This document shows, piece after piece, positions 10,603 through 22,599 of a stretch of DNA of 64,000 nucleotides. Every line of letters begins with the position of its first letter. The stretch's first letter is position 1. The notes below the pieces were generated by a model. It did not search any database. It saw only the letters and a list, made by a program, of their open reading frames with translations, and was not told where the DNA came from. Source of the DNA: Suillus spraguei (taxonomy: Eukaryota > Basidiomycota > Agaricomycetes > Boletales > Suillaceae); the NCBI GenBank assembly GCA_016800925.1, contig JABCPU010000027.1, positions 289,856 to 353,855 on the forward strand. The letters run 5' to 3'. Both the position numbers and the translations under genes were made by a program.

Positions 10603-12524
10603 TCAGAGTTGGGACATAACATCTGTTAATTGGGTTCTAGGGATTGCACCGTCATAGGCCCTTCTCTGAAGTCTCACGTGGGTAGCCTGCTCAAACGCGT
10701 ACGCATAGCCAATGAGCTTAAACTCGCTATATGCGGTCCCCATAAAGCAATCCCAAAAGGAAGTCCTGGAGCTTGCGTATAAACTGAGGATGGCGTTGCA
10801 GGCAGCAATTCAACGTCATCTGGCCGGAATCCAAGGGGCACTGAGTATCGGATAATAATGAATATGGTTAAGATCGTAGTAAGAAATACTAGCCTGAAAT
10901 CAACGGGTACCCTGCGATTGCTGTGACTTTCCACGCCAGTGCGTCGGTCGGTAAAATTATAGCATCGAGGTTAAACTGGGCCAAAGTGGCGTCAATCCCT
11001 CTCGTGCGTCCCAAGTCGAAGTCTTCGGCTAGTGCTGAAAAGTAGGCGTCGTCCACTTGCGTAGCTTCCGAATGAATGAATCTAGATATCCTGTGTAAAA
11101 GCATATCCCGTACCACATATGAGCGGACCTACTGGGATTGATCTTTATAGAATGGTGGTGGGTGATCCAAGTCTGCGCGTTTCTCGTTGAATTCTATCAG
11201 AGCAGCGAGAGTCTTGACACCTGTTGGAACATCGACGAGTTCCGATAGATACTTGTTAAGATCAACTTTGAAGTCCACGTCCAGTACCCGCTTCTCTGCT
11301 TTCGATATCAGTAATTCTTCTGTATCCGGGAAATCTGCAGGGTCGACGATTTCCGCTCCCAAAGCTCGGAAGACGTCAAGAGATGAGTTGAATGCCTCTT
11401 CGATTATCTTGATATTGCGGATGAAGGAACGAGGCACTCCAAGACGAGCACCTTTAAGGGCATTTTTGTCGAGCGCTTTCATGTAATCTGGGACTATCCC
11501 TGGCTGGTGTAAAGTAACTTCATCTCGGGGATCAGGCCCAGCCATAAAATTCAACAAGATGGCAGCGTCAGTGACAGAGCGACACATCGGACCAGTAGTA
11601 TCCTGATGAGAGGAGATAGGTATAACTAATATGGATCATTAGATAGAGAATCGATGGCTATCCTAGAAACCTTACCGCCTGAGCGAGATACCAGCCCGAT
11701 GGTGGGCTTGATGCCCACAACATTGTTCCTGCTACTTGGAGAGACGATAGAGCCATGTGTTTCTGAGCCAAGCGACCCGGCTGCTAGACCAATAGCCGTC
11801 GCAACGCCACTTCCGGAGCTTGAAGAAGATGGATGTGCATTCGGGTAGTAGGGGGAAAGTGTTTGTCCCCCACGCTCCGACAAGCCATTGGGAACCTTTC
11901 CCTTTAGTTGACCCCACGCACCCCTCATACCAGACCACTCGGAGAGGTTTGCTTTTCCTAGGAATACAGCCCCAGCTTCACGTAATTTTGCGGCAACAAA
12001 TGCGTCTCGAGGAACGACAGAACCCAACAGCGCGTAAGAACCTAGGATACACCCAAAAGTTATGATCTGCAAAATGGCAGGCAGTAACACATGATGTACC
12101 TGCGGTCGTGTTCATTCCTTATCCGGATATCGATATATCAGTATGGCATGTATATATAACACAAAGAATCTCACCTTCTTCATGCAGCGTAGCAATGTTA
12201 TCTTTCAACAATAACGGTATTCCGTGCAATGGCCCTCGGCCGCCTTTCTCTTTCCGTTCATCGTCAAGAGCCGCAGCTTGTGATAAGGCTATTGGATTTG
12301 TCTCGATGACCGCATGTAATGCAGGACCCTTTAAGTTGACTTCCTCGATTCTGTCAAAGTAGGCCTGTAATTGATTAAACACTACATCGGATATATACTG
12401 AAGCAACAGAGTCTACCTGGACAAGTTGAACACTAGTGAAGTATCCTTTGACTAGACCATCTTGAAGTTCTACAATCGAGACCTCGTAAAGGTCAGGCAA
12501 AGCGACAGACGTCTTGAAAGTCAT
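10603..12524 (-). pseudogene. Amidase-signature hydrolase paralogue with a C-terminal frameshift
   Basis: Exon layout follows the 2882-4820 gene, including the microexon GMNTTA. Catalytic motifs are retained: LLLKDNIAT (Lys), SSSGSGVAT (cis-Ser) and GSETHGSIVSP (nucleophile). An insertion adds residues after NLSEWS. Differences: the intron after LPTD in the first gene is absent here; the last intron uses a GC donor (10893-10892); and near 10745-10750 one base is missing relative to the paralogue (GGG-ATT-GCT-TT then ATG). The shift replaces the conserved C-terminus and ends the frame at 10674 instead of 10603. Possibly a pseudogene, a gene with an altered tail, or a sequencing error. The first in-frame ATG is 12524; an upstream hydrophobic stretch suggests a missed 5' exon. 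Confidence 0.75.
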
Positions 12525-13408
12525 CAGATGCAAGTAGAAGCAAAGTAACAGGCCCAAGTTCGCTGTTGCGGAAGATGGTCAAAGATAAGGGCGTGTATTG
12601 CTAGTGCCCGGGAGCTGAAACCCTTCGGAGCATGCGAACCACGTCTGTCTGAAGTCACGAGCTTTATGGTAAAGCATATTTTGGGGCATTGACCACACTA
12701 TATTGATCAGTTGACTTGTGCGTTGACTGCGGCAACAGCGATAGTACATATATACCCATCCATTGTAAGCCTACCTGTGACTTCATTCTGAGGACTGCCA
12801 GTTGCACTAGTGAAGCTTCAAGGACGGACTTCCATTCAAGATCTTTGCGAAAGTAAGTCAGATTTAAGTTGTGAACCTATAGGTTTGAAATTTGAAGAGT
12901 TGACATCGATGTCGAGACTTATAAGCATGACACGTACTGTATTGCTCAAACTCTCGCACAAGGCCTGCAGCATCGTCATCCTCCACACCGTGATGTAAGT
13001 TCGAGCCGAAGAGTGGTGTGTCACTCTGGTCCACTGTCACTGCACCAACGTGACATACTTAGTGCTCACTGATTGGATCCTCCAGAATTAGCCGTTACTA
13101 CCGCAGTCTCGAACACGAAACTTTTAGGAAATGTACAAGCTGGACTCGCTTGTGTATGATCTGAGAGTCATTCGCAGAATACGACCAACTTTTGAACATG
13201 CTTCACTGGCCGGGGTAGCAGAAATTATAAATTGATGAGTCGCATATCGGCCGCATCTTATGATTATCACAGTGACAGTTCTCGAAACTGCCAGAAACGA
13301 CTGTTCGTCACTCTTACAGCACCCGATCTGTTATAACCCTCGTCAACTCGTGACTTGCAAGCGCCGTCTGATTGTTCTTGAATTCGTTTGTTAACCATTA
13401 AGGGCGAC
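12525..13408. other. Intergenic between divergent amidase and Cyp40 genes
   Basis: This region should hold promoters for both flanking genes. No distinct motif or gene was recognised. Confidence 0.4.
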
Positions 13409-14836
13409 ATGTCTGAAACACCTGCAGAGCGCCCTATCGCTTATTTTGACATCACCATCGGTGGCAAGCCCACTGGGCGTATCGTATTCTCGCTATACGC
13501 GGACTTGGTACCCAAGACAGCTGAAAATTTCCGTGAGTTCTCAGTTACTTGGTCTATTGCGCCACAGAGGTTCAATGTTTCCAGGTGCACTATGTACGGG
13601 TGAGAAGGGTCTTGGAAAGTCTGGCAAACCTCTTTGTTTTGCTGGATCTGGCTTTCACCGCGTAATCAAGGGGTAGGAATTTTTACCTCATATCACGATG
13701 AGGGCTAATGCAATGGATCAGGTTCATGTGTCAGGGTGGTGACTTCACGGCGGGCAATGGTGCGTCCTGGAATTATATCCAGATGTTACAAACTTATTAT
13801 CTACATAGGCACCGGCGGGGAATCAATTTACGGGGAGAAATTTGAAGACGAGGCTTTCTCCGTCAATCACACGAAACCTTTCTTGCTGTCCATGGTAGAA
13901 TCACCCCTCAGTTCTTATTCAGGAATGTGGTCTTAATTGACTTCCCAGGCCAATGCAGGAAAAGATACTAATGGCTCTCAATTCTTCATCACCGTGAACC
14001 AAACACCCCATCTTGATGGTAAACACGTCGTTTTCGGTGAAGTGATCAAGGGCAAGTCAATAGGTATGACAACCCCTGTGTTCCTTTCTTCGTGAGTTGC
14101 TCACCATTCCATGCATAGTGCGCACAATTGAAAATTTCCCTACCGCGTCCGGAGATGTTCCTACTTCCCCCATCATTATATCTGCTTGTGGTGTTCTCTC
14201 GTCAGACGACCCTTCCCTCGTGGCTTCCGAGACAACTGTTGGTGACGACTACGAGGACTACCCCGAAGACGACGATTCCGATGTGCAGAACCCCGAAGTT
14301 GCGTTGGATATCGCGCGTAAAATACGCGAACTCGGCAACAAGCTCTTCAAGGAGGGGCAAATAGAACTTGCACTCAAAACGTACCTCAGTGAGCAATCCT
14401 GCAAACATTTCGCGCTAGCATTGTTAACAAGATGTCAGAATCGATAAGGTACCTAGATGTGCATCCCGTATTACCGGAAAACTCTCCACAGGAGTTCAAG
14501 GACTCTTATGAATCGCTTCTTGCACCCCTTTTATTAAACTCGGCACTCGCTGCGCTACGCACACAACCAGCAGCTACAGAAACTGCGGTGAAGAATGCCA
14601 CGCGAGCTTTGGAACGTCTGCAGCTGAGCAACCCAGATAAAGCCAAGGCCCTTTATCGTAGGGCGTTAGCACACATAATTCTGAAGCAGGAAGATGAAGC
14701 TGAAGCGGATCTTGTTGCTGCAAGTCAGCTTGCACCTGAAGACCCGGCGATCCTGGGCGAGCTCTCGAAAGTGAGACAGAAGAAGAAGGAAAAAAGGGAG
14801 AAGGAGAAGAAGTCATACAAGAAACTGTTCGCATAG
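13409..14836 (+). CDS. Cyclophilin-40-type peptidyl-prolyl cis-trans isomerase with TPR domain
   Basis: Seven exons (13409-13532, 13585-13672, 13722-13759, 13809-13894, 13949-14063, 14119-14388, 14439-14836) total 1119 nt, 372 residues, the usual length for Cyp40/CPR6 proteins. Residues 8-175 form the cyclophilin domain, with [15 protein letters not shown] and GSQFFITV carrying the catalytic Arg, Phe and Gln and LDGKHVVFG the active His. The position that is Trp in CypA is His (TPHLDG), as is typical of Cyp40 and linked to weaker cyclosporin binding. An acidic linker ([11 protein letters not shown]) is followed by TPR repeats and a Lys-rich end. Known members are Hsp90 co-chaperones in the cytosol. 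This is the clearest housekeeping gene in the window. Confidence 0.95.
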
Positions 14837-15507
14837 ACTGATCTTCAGATTCGGCATTATCGATGTGATCATTAGAAGAATACCAGTTGACTACAGTTTA
14901 TTTTTGCTGAATTCTAAGCATTGTCGCTCGTCTCTGGCTTCATACGTTCGACCTTGATTCGACATATGGATTATGCACGTTACACGTATTTTACGGCTGT
15001 CTTGCAATAGATGTCCAAGTTGAGCAGCAAATACCTGTATTGTTCGATGTTAATATTGGCTTTAGACTGCATTCTCATGAACGTTTGAACTCTCACTGGA
15101 GCTTGCACTGTCCCACAAATAGCCGCCGGCATCGGGTGCAATCATGTCATCTACGTTATGAGCAAGTTCGTTGTTTTCTGAACGTACCAACACTTTGAAT
15201 TTTGATAAACGTTCATTGACCGGCGGAACTTCACTGTTCAGAAATCAGAATCCAGCGTGCTATTCTTTCCAATTGCGGCATATCATGATGAAGCACGCCA
15301 TGTCATCATTATTATCCAGTGGGTAATAGAGTTTGTTATCAAGCACTACTTACTAACGCCACATCGTCACTGGCACGAATGATTGCATGACCCTTTCTTG
15401 TTCATCAAGCAATTTCAATATGTTTCGTGCTTATATATTGTAGATAGCAAGGCGGCGGGAAGAGTCGAAAGACCTCCAACCGCTCTCACCTCCATAATCT
15501 CTCTTTC
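14837..15507. other. Intergenic, no gene recognised
   Basis: This is the presumed 3' end of the cyclophilin gene and promoter of the reductase gene. No further feature is seen. Confidence 0.45.
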
Positions 15508-16740
15508 ATGTCACCACCACAGAAAGCTCTTTTTCTTTCCGAAAAGCTGGGCAACTTTGAGCTTGGCTCTCGCAGCATCCCGAGTCCCGGGGCTGGGCAG
15601 CTCCTAGTCAAGATTCAATCTGTTGCTCTGAACCCGGTTGACTACAAGATCAGGGACTACGGAGTGTTCGTGACCCATTACCCTGCCATTCTGGGGGCAG
15701 ATATTGCTGGTACTGTCGAGGAATTGGGGGAAGGTGTCAACAGTTTCCGCAAAGGCGATAGAGTGTTAGAAATTTCGTTTTTTCGGGTGTTTGTATAGGC
15801 TCAACTCTTGTTTGCAGGTTGGCGCATGGCAAATTCACGAATGACTTTGCTGCATTTCAGCAATATACCTTAACCGATGCGAGTTATACAGCAAAGGTGA
15901 GTTATAAGGGGCTCATTTACTTCACCGTCAACTGAATCCTATTCCAGATTCCTCCAAACGTGTCTTCTGATAGCGCAGCTACTGTCCCTCTGGGGTTAGA
16001 TACTGCGCTGGTGGGCTTGTACGGAAGTCAATTTGGAGCTGGGATAACTCCTCCTTGGATGAAAAGTGTCGGCGAATCAAATACACCTATTGTCATCCTC
16101 GGGGGTTCTTCCTCTGTGGGCTTATACAGTAAGCGAAGCAGGAGTTACTTCAATGCTCAGGCTTACAGCATTGCAGCTATCCAACTCGCTCGTCTGTCAG
16201 GATTTCATCCTATCATCACCACAGCCTCTCCGAGCAACGAAGAACTTGTCAGGGACTACGGCGCAACCCATTTTTTTGATCGCAACCTTTCCGGCGAACA
16301 ACTGAAGACGGCCATCAGCAGAGTTACTGACCACCCCATCAGAATTATTTATGACGCCATCTCATTGCAAGAAACACAGTCTGTAGCATCGGAATTATTT
16401 GCAAACGACGGCACCCTCGTATTAACCCGGGCTTCTGCATTAGTCAAGGAAGACGATGGCAAGGGGCGCAAAATCATCCAGACCTTGAGGAGCCCACACG
16501 TCCCCCAAAATGAAGAGCTGTGCCGCAACTCCTGGGGTATGGTCGAAACGTGGCTTTCAGAGGGCACTATAAAGGTTTGTTCTGCGACCACTGTTCTGGA
16601 TGTGTCTCATAGTTGTGTAGCCGAACAAGTATGAAGTGCTTCCGAATGGGCTTGAAGGCATAATTGGAGGACTGGAGAGGATGAAATTGGGACAGGTGTC
16701 TGGAACGAAGTTGGTTGTTCACCCTCAAGAAACACAGTAA
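15508..16740 (+). CDS. Medium-chain reductase (enoyl reductase / quinone oxidoreductase-like)
   Basis: Exons 15508-15764, 15818-15896, 15948-16128, 16169-16574 and 16621-16740 encode an N-terminal GroES-like fold (ALNPVDYKIRDYG, GADIAGTVEELG) and a Rossmann fold (VILGGSSSVG...IQLARLSGF, VRDYGATHFFDR) for NAD(P)H. Catalytic zinc ligands are absent, as in the enoyl-reductase/ToxD-like branch, so an NADPH-dependent double-bond or quinone reduction is inferred. The junction of exons 3 and 4 is odd: the GTAAGC...TTACAG segment 16129-16168 is 40 nt, and removing it shifts the frame, while retaining it keeps a 360-residue frame with an insert. One lost G at the donor (CAG|GTAAGC) would explain this. 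Otherwise the gene looks intact. Confidence 0.8.
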
Positions 16741-17383
16741 ACGCAGGTTTGTCAACTTATTCCGCGATGCGAATTATCGCGGTATTTGCATTGGGCACAA
16801 TGATACGATATTTACGGCATATTTAAGCATGAATATTTGAATAACCACCGGCATGTTGTCTACCCCGTTATGCTGTGTCATTGCATTCTCGCGGGTATTT
16901 CCGTTCATGGGGTCACGCTGTGTTGTCAGTGTTCATGATTCGCCCCCTTTTTATGGCTCTTTGGTCTGATCTAGCATGGCAACATCTGCCTCATTTCACG
17001 GTGTCGTTGGTCTTCAGGACGGTGTGTGATATTAAATTGCCAAACAGAATTTCTGGCGTTATGAGGGATTTATTGCAACTCCAGAAATGGGAGACATTCG
17101 AGTAAACGTCTTCACATTTAGTGCTAATACCGCTTCCGCCGAAGATGGTACCTATCTATTGGACGCGCATACTACTATTGGTGGTATCATTGGCGATGAA
17201 GGGAAATCTGTGCGTTCTCTTCACCTTTTTGCTAATGATGTCCGTCAATACTCTGTCATTTTTTTCTTCTTCTTTCATCTACTTATTCATATAGGACCTG
17301 CAACCACTTCGTTATGACGCTTGTGCCTTCCCCACAGTCATCATAGCGAGGAAGGTCTCGCGTAATTCTCTTTCCGTCAAACA
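16741..17383. other. No assigned gene; one codon-like stretch
   Basis: The plus strand from about 17050 to 17210 reads as FWRYEGFIATPEMGDIRVNV and continues through GTYLLDAHTTIGGI without stops. It could be an exon or an old gene piece. No family was recognised. Confidence 0.25.
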
Positions 17384-17520
17384 GGAGAATGTTTGATATG
17401 GATGTCTCTCAATACGTTGCTAGGCCACAACAGAACATGCGAGTGCGCTGCTATTATCCCGCATGTTCTGTTGTGGCCCAGCAACATATTGAGGGACATT
17501 CATATCAAACACATTTTCCC
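17384..17520. repeat. Long hairpin: ~57-bp inverted repeat around a short loop
   Basis: The left arm (17384-17441) reads into CCACAACAGAACATGCG; the right arm (17460-17520) is its near-perfect complement, CGCATGTTCTGTTGTGG onward, with matching ATGTTTGATATG ends. The loop is about 18 nt. It would fold as a single RNA or DNA hairpin. It could be a small foldback element or, if transcribed, a small-RNA precursor. Confidence 0.7.
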
Positions 17521-17599
17521 TGTATATAATATTTAACTCTCTGAACAGGTTAACATGTGGGCTTACGATGCGGGAGTGAAGTATTCCTTGCACCGCTAG

Positions 17600-17790
17600 T
17601 AATTAATATTGTATAATTCAGTAGGTAACATGATTACAAGTGTAATGTACTGGGCGATGTCGCGAGGCGAGCTCTTGTTGGAAGTTCCAAGTTGTAAGGG
17701 CAAGGCAAGGAGCAGCGTGGATGCTTTGATTGTGATTGGTACGAGTTTAAAGGTTCCAAATACGAAACGCATCGTCCGTGAAGCCATGTG
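17600..17790 (+). pseudogene. Sirtuin (Sir2/Hst-like) C-terminal fragment
   Basis: The frame reads ...GELLLEVPSCKGK...DALIVIGTSLKVPNTKRIVREAM, ending at a stop at 17789. DxLIVIGTSLKVxxxKRIVRE is the conserved NAD-binding end of Hst3/Hst4-type sirtuins. The upstream catalytic core (GAGIS, HG, zinc cysteines) is not found nearby, and the hairpin at 17384 lies just upstream. A broken, truncated copy is inferred from this one motif. Confidence 0.45.
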
Positions 17791-20488
17791 AAGGAAGAAA
17801 TCGCAAAAAGAAGCTGCCGAGTTGGAAGGAAGCAACCAAAACTGCTTGTACTCTATCTGCGACCTACATTGGAATTAGTGGGCGAGGGGCGCTGTGTCCG
17901 AGTGCAGTACTGTAGCATAATCGGTGTTCAAGTTCGGGCTTTGTCGTAGTATATTGCTCTTCACCACTTCTTGCCTTGCTCGCGACACGCACGCATCCGA
18001 GTCAGGGAAACGTAATTCACTGCAGAGTGCTACGGAGCACTCCAGCTGGAGCCCAATCCAACCCGCTGATGCTGACAGACACACTGTTGGAGTGAAATCT
18101 TTGTTGTCTCATTCAAACTACCCACCTTCAACTTGCTTCAGATGTCACAGAGACAGCGAATATAACGAAATCAATTTCTTTGAGTTGCCTGCAGGTGGCG
18201 AGCTGGTATAAATATGAACTTGAATAATCTCCACATATTCGGTGTCCTGGCACTAAAGCACTAACCCGTAAAGGACCTCTTCTTTTTCCTTCTTCTTCCA
18301 GACTAGTCATGACCAGCTGTCATTGGCTTTTCTCAATTCTCCTATCGTAGTGGGTCGCAACGTCTTTGGATCACAACTTTCCGTCAGATTGGACTTTGAA
18401 TACCGGCACCAACTTAACATTGAGCAGGGAAAAGTAGAATATACCGTATGACTCCGTTGATCCTCCGGGGGCTGTGCAACGTGGTGGATTGTGCCCTCGT
18501 AGTACCCACCGCTAATGATAGAAGTCCATTGTATCACTTATGTAACTCTGGCGTGGTGTCATGCGGTGAGACATGGAACCTCAGAACGTCGTGACCCTTG
18601 CGAGCGCGATACTATCACGACGAATCAAACTCCAGACAGGCTCCAAAAAATCGCAATACTTGCGTGGTCTTGCGATGATGCGAAGTACTAGGGTCCCGAT
18701 CGGTCAAACATTGTTTCTTCTTATTCGGGTTGTGAGAAGCTAAACCACATGAAGCTGTGAAGAAAAATTCAAGGAAGTGCTTACTACGCGAGAAACCTCA
18801 CTATTTGATAGGTCAATAACGGCACAGAATAGAAGTTCAAGATTTACCCACCGTGACCGGACGACTTATTAACAGTGACAGCTCGGTGTGCCTCCCAGTA
18901 GCTCGGAGCTGCGTGTGATAATCCTGTAGGAGCTGTTATCAGGGGGTCACCCTTTAGCGCGGGTTGCGGTACAAATTGAAAATTTATATTGTCGAGGGAT
19001 GGTGATAAAATTCAACATATTGAACCGGTTGTATTTGCAATCTCAGATGGCCTCTGTGTGTTCTCTCGTAGAAATTGATTTTTTTGCATACTGACATGCT
19101 GTGTAAGAACTCCGCCATCTATATCCTGAATGTAATTGGTTCGCGTGAATTAAATATTCGTTCGTGTGCCAGGTGCGACATGACGCACAGTATACTTCTT
19201 ATATTTTTCGAGCTGAGAACCCGGCGTACGGATTTGAAGGACCGGAGGGCAAGAACAGGTTAGCACACATACCTAGCTGAACAAGTAGAGGCTTGTAGCC
19301 AGACCTCTTTTGATAGGGCACTGGCACATGGACAATTACTAGATCACGTGAAGGTGAGGATGACCTGTAACTGTATGCCCATAGTCATCGATTCATCACT
19401 GCGACCGTTCCATGTCTAAGTTGTGCGATGTGCGTGTGAATAAATATATAGATACAACCTCTACTGGGGTGACGTGTGACCGACGGGCAGACGGATCGAG
19501 TTCTTACTGACAGCAGAACGAACAGGCGCCGACTGACGTACTGGCAGCACTCACTGAGATGTAAAGCTTCCGCGGATGAAAACCCCGACCAAGGAGTTTC
19601 AGGGGGGCCACATAGCGGTTCTTTGTTACCGAGCCTGCCAAGGGCCACTCATCGTAAACTTCGAGATGGATCCGACGGTAGTCATGTGTCATGGACCATC
19701 GATCCATTGATCACCGCCGTCCAGACTCTAGGACCTTACAACTGGGTAAGAGGAGCTGAAGAATCTCATGTTGAAAAATGGAGGCTTGTTGCGCGACGAG
19801 TAACGATGCTCGATACGAAGCGAAGGGCTTGAAGGTGAAGTCGAAGTTCTCCTGCCGTATGCCAGTGTTCTTTGCTAGCATCTACTAAGAAACTTCTGAG
19901 CTCCTGCCTGTGTATTCGATGCAACTGTGAACATGCATGCCAGGATCTTCGCATTTGGACACATCCTTTCTTGTGTGAATGAATGGGAGGTGCTCGCACA
20001 ACTGCTGCTAGTCCACTTATGGATACTTGATTGGGCCTAATTCGGACCGATCTGACCACCTGACTAGGATATATATATAGCTAGGGATGGCCTTGTGGTG
20101 GCCTGCCTTCACGGTGGCGGCATCTTCTGTTACCCGAAGTTTCTCGGTTCGCAGAAATTATTACAAAGTCCGGACTATGTGTGTGCAAGGACGGGTCGGT
20201 TTCTTGATCAACTACTCGGATAACCCGCTGGATAGATTATTGATATGTATATATATCATGCCTTTCTACTCTTCAATCAGAACTGATCCAAAGCCTCGAG
20301 GCTCAAGGTTTGCGTGTCGAACCAAATGCGGACGGCGCATTGCGTTAATATTACTCTGATTTTCCGGAGAGAAGGAGCTCGCCGACCCGGAGGCATTGTT
20401 ATACGTAACCTTGTCAGACCGCTTCTTATAAGGCTGCCCATCCTCGTCCTGCAGATCCGATTGTTTCTTTGACCCCAAGTGGAGCCAA
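17791..20488. other. 2.7 kb without a recognised gene
   Basis: Several short frames occur (for example 17924-18211, 19476-19832 plus; 20059-19766 minus) but none has family motifs or a convincing exon structure. A TATA-like ATATATATAG is at about 20070. This may be old decayed sequence. Confidence 0.35.
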
Positions 20489-21527
20489 ATGGGTCTCTTC
20501 TCCAGCGTGTCTCACTTTTTCTTCGACGCTGGAATCCTGTCTTGGGATGTGTTACTCACACTCCTCAATCTTGTAAGGAGGAAGCGTCGCATTGGGCACG
20601 TTACACCTGAGGGCCACCCAGGCTATGGAGGGCACTGGCCTGAGTTTAGACCTCCTCAGGAAGGTGACTCCCGCTGTTCGTGCCCAGCTCTCAATGCGAT
20701 GGCCAATCATGGTTGGTCTTCATCTCATACAGACAATTTACATTTTAAAGTTCATCAATTCCTTACATTAAAATCCAGGTATCCTTTCGCGCAGCGGTCG
20801 CAACATCTCATTTGTCGAGCTTAACTGCCAAATCCGGGCAACTTACAATTTCGGCTCATCCTTCTGCTCTTATGTGCCGCATTATGCCGCTCGCATGCTT
20901 AGCAGAAGCTACGCCAAGGATACCTTTGATTTAGAAGAACTCGACTTGCACAATGGTATTGAACATGATGCATCTCTCTTCCGTGAGTGGTTTACCTTGT
21001 TTCTCTAACTTTACATGTCTAATCAATTATCTCCAGGTCTTGACACTGCCCTGGAATCAAACCAATCGAAGAAGCACATACCTTTTATCGAGGAGTTACT
21101 TGCGGCATCTACCGGCAAGGACAAGACTGGCCGTGATATCCTCACCAGAAAAGATCTCTCCAGGATTCTCGGCAAGCGTCGCGCAGTAGCACGTGCAGTA
21201 AACAATGAGTTTTCGCTCAGCTTGTTCCACAAAATCTTCGGTAGCTCCAAGTATGTGTCATTATATTATCCATCTTCAAACACACTCAACGTTTGCACCA
21301 GTTCCTCGACACTGCTCACCATCTTTGGTGGTCGTGTGGAAGACCTGCGCAGTATTGTTCTTCACGAGCGTATTCCAGACGGCTGGGAGTCACGTGTCCG
21401 CCAACCTTATGGACTGACTATGACGAACTTCAACAAGACTGTACTAGCAGTTGAATTCGGTGTGCGCGAGAAGGATTGGGCAGAAGCGGCGCAGGAAGCT
21501 GCACGTCAAAGTGCTACGTCTACTTAA
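20489..21527 (+). CDS. Heme-thiolate peroxidase / unspecific peroxygenase-like protein
   Basis: Four exons (20489-20711, 20779-20982, 21037-21250, 21302-21527) sum to 867 nt, 288 residues. The proximal motif RCSCPALNAMANHG carries the likely heme-ligand Cys (residue 65), and residues 136-138 form the EHD motif (LHNGIEHDASL) that binds magnesium in this family. This matches the chloroperoxidase/UPO family, which uses hydrogen peroxide to oxygenate or halogenate organic substrates. The usual PCP is SCP here. A hydrophobic stretch at residues 15-29 is not a classical cleavable signal, so an intracellular or membrane-anchored enzyme is possible. Splice sites are all consensus. The gene appears intact; the substrate is unknown. 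Confidence 0.85.
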
Positions 21528-21868
21528 TGGACGTTGGGTCATCACCTAAAGTGATCATTCCCCGTATCTCACCACTGACATTACGATGCGTTCATGATTT
21601 TCTACATGGTGCTGTATTTTGGATGATGTATATTAGCGCCCCAGATACTGAAACTTTTGATTACTTGAATACGCTCATAACTCGAGGTGAAGTCCTCGTG
21701 GAACACGGAAGAAGGGGCAATCCCGCAAGTTCACATTGTAACTTCTGCCAGTGACGAAAATTCATCATTGACAGAATTCACAATGTGTTCATTTTCTCTT
21801 GAGTTGGTATTATGATTGATGGTGCAATACCTAGTTCGGAGCCCATCAATACAGTTGTATTTGGACCT

Positions 21869-22105
21869 ATTGAGTTGCACGCAAGTCTCGGACACGTTCT
21901 GCGAAGTAATACCAACTCAGGTTTGAAGGTGAACCCGCTGACAAACGCATAGTGTACTCCTACAGAGAAATACCTCCTTATATATGCCAGTCAACGCTAA
22001 AACCATGCTGCCGACGCCCGGTAATATTGCGCTATTGACGCGCCATCGATCCCGAAGATTCCCGATAAGTGTCGAGCTCGTACATCGACCCCTGATGATC
22101 CAACA
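21869..22105. mobile_element. 237-bp insertion flanked by a GGACCT direct repeat
   Basis: Sequence matching 1-120 is interrupted here. GGACCT occurs immediately before (21863-21868) and again immediately after (22106-22111), as expected for a 6-bp target duplication; the empty site is visible near 71-76. The insert shows no terminal inverted repeat and no coding frame of note. Confidence 0.5.
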
Positions 22106-22599
22106 GGACCTGCTCGAGTAATGTAGATATTTGAATTTAATGCTTGGGAACCCGTTGAGTCATCATAGTACAGCAAAAAGCACTCTTGGCACCACGTCAA
22201 AGACAATTTCATGGTCTTTCTAATCCGATTTTCATATTATTGGAGATGAGGACGAAAGACTGTCCCCAGGACCCAGGTGCTGCGATAGGCACCTGCCTTT
22301 GCGAGGGTAGAGTGAGAGAGAACTTCTCAACTTTATTACTGCGACTGCAGGTTCAAATGATGAAGTAATGAGTGAGAGATCAGGAGACGGACCGGGGTTT
22401 AAGCAAACACTCTGTGGCTACGAAGAAGGGAATTGATCAAGACTGCTGGCATTGTAGGCTCTGATGCCAGCCCACAGCAATAACAATTTCGCAAAATCAA
22501 TCAACCAGACCGTATATAAAACCTGATAGTCGTCCTACAGTGTTCCCTCATCCTCAGAGATATCCTCCTCAGAAGATTATATATCGCCTTGCACAGAAA

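Noticed and set aside
19476..19832. 118-codon plus frame
   Set aside because: Overlaps equally long antisense frames, shows no motif and no splice structure; left unassigned.
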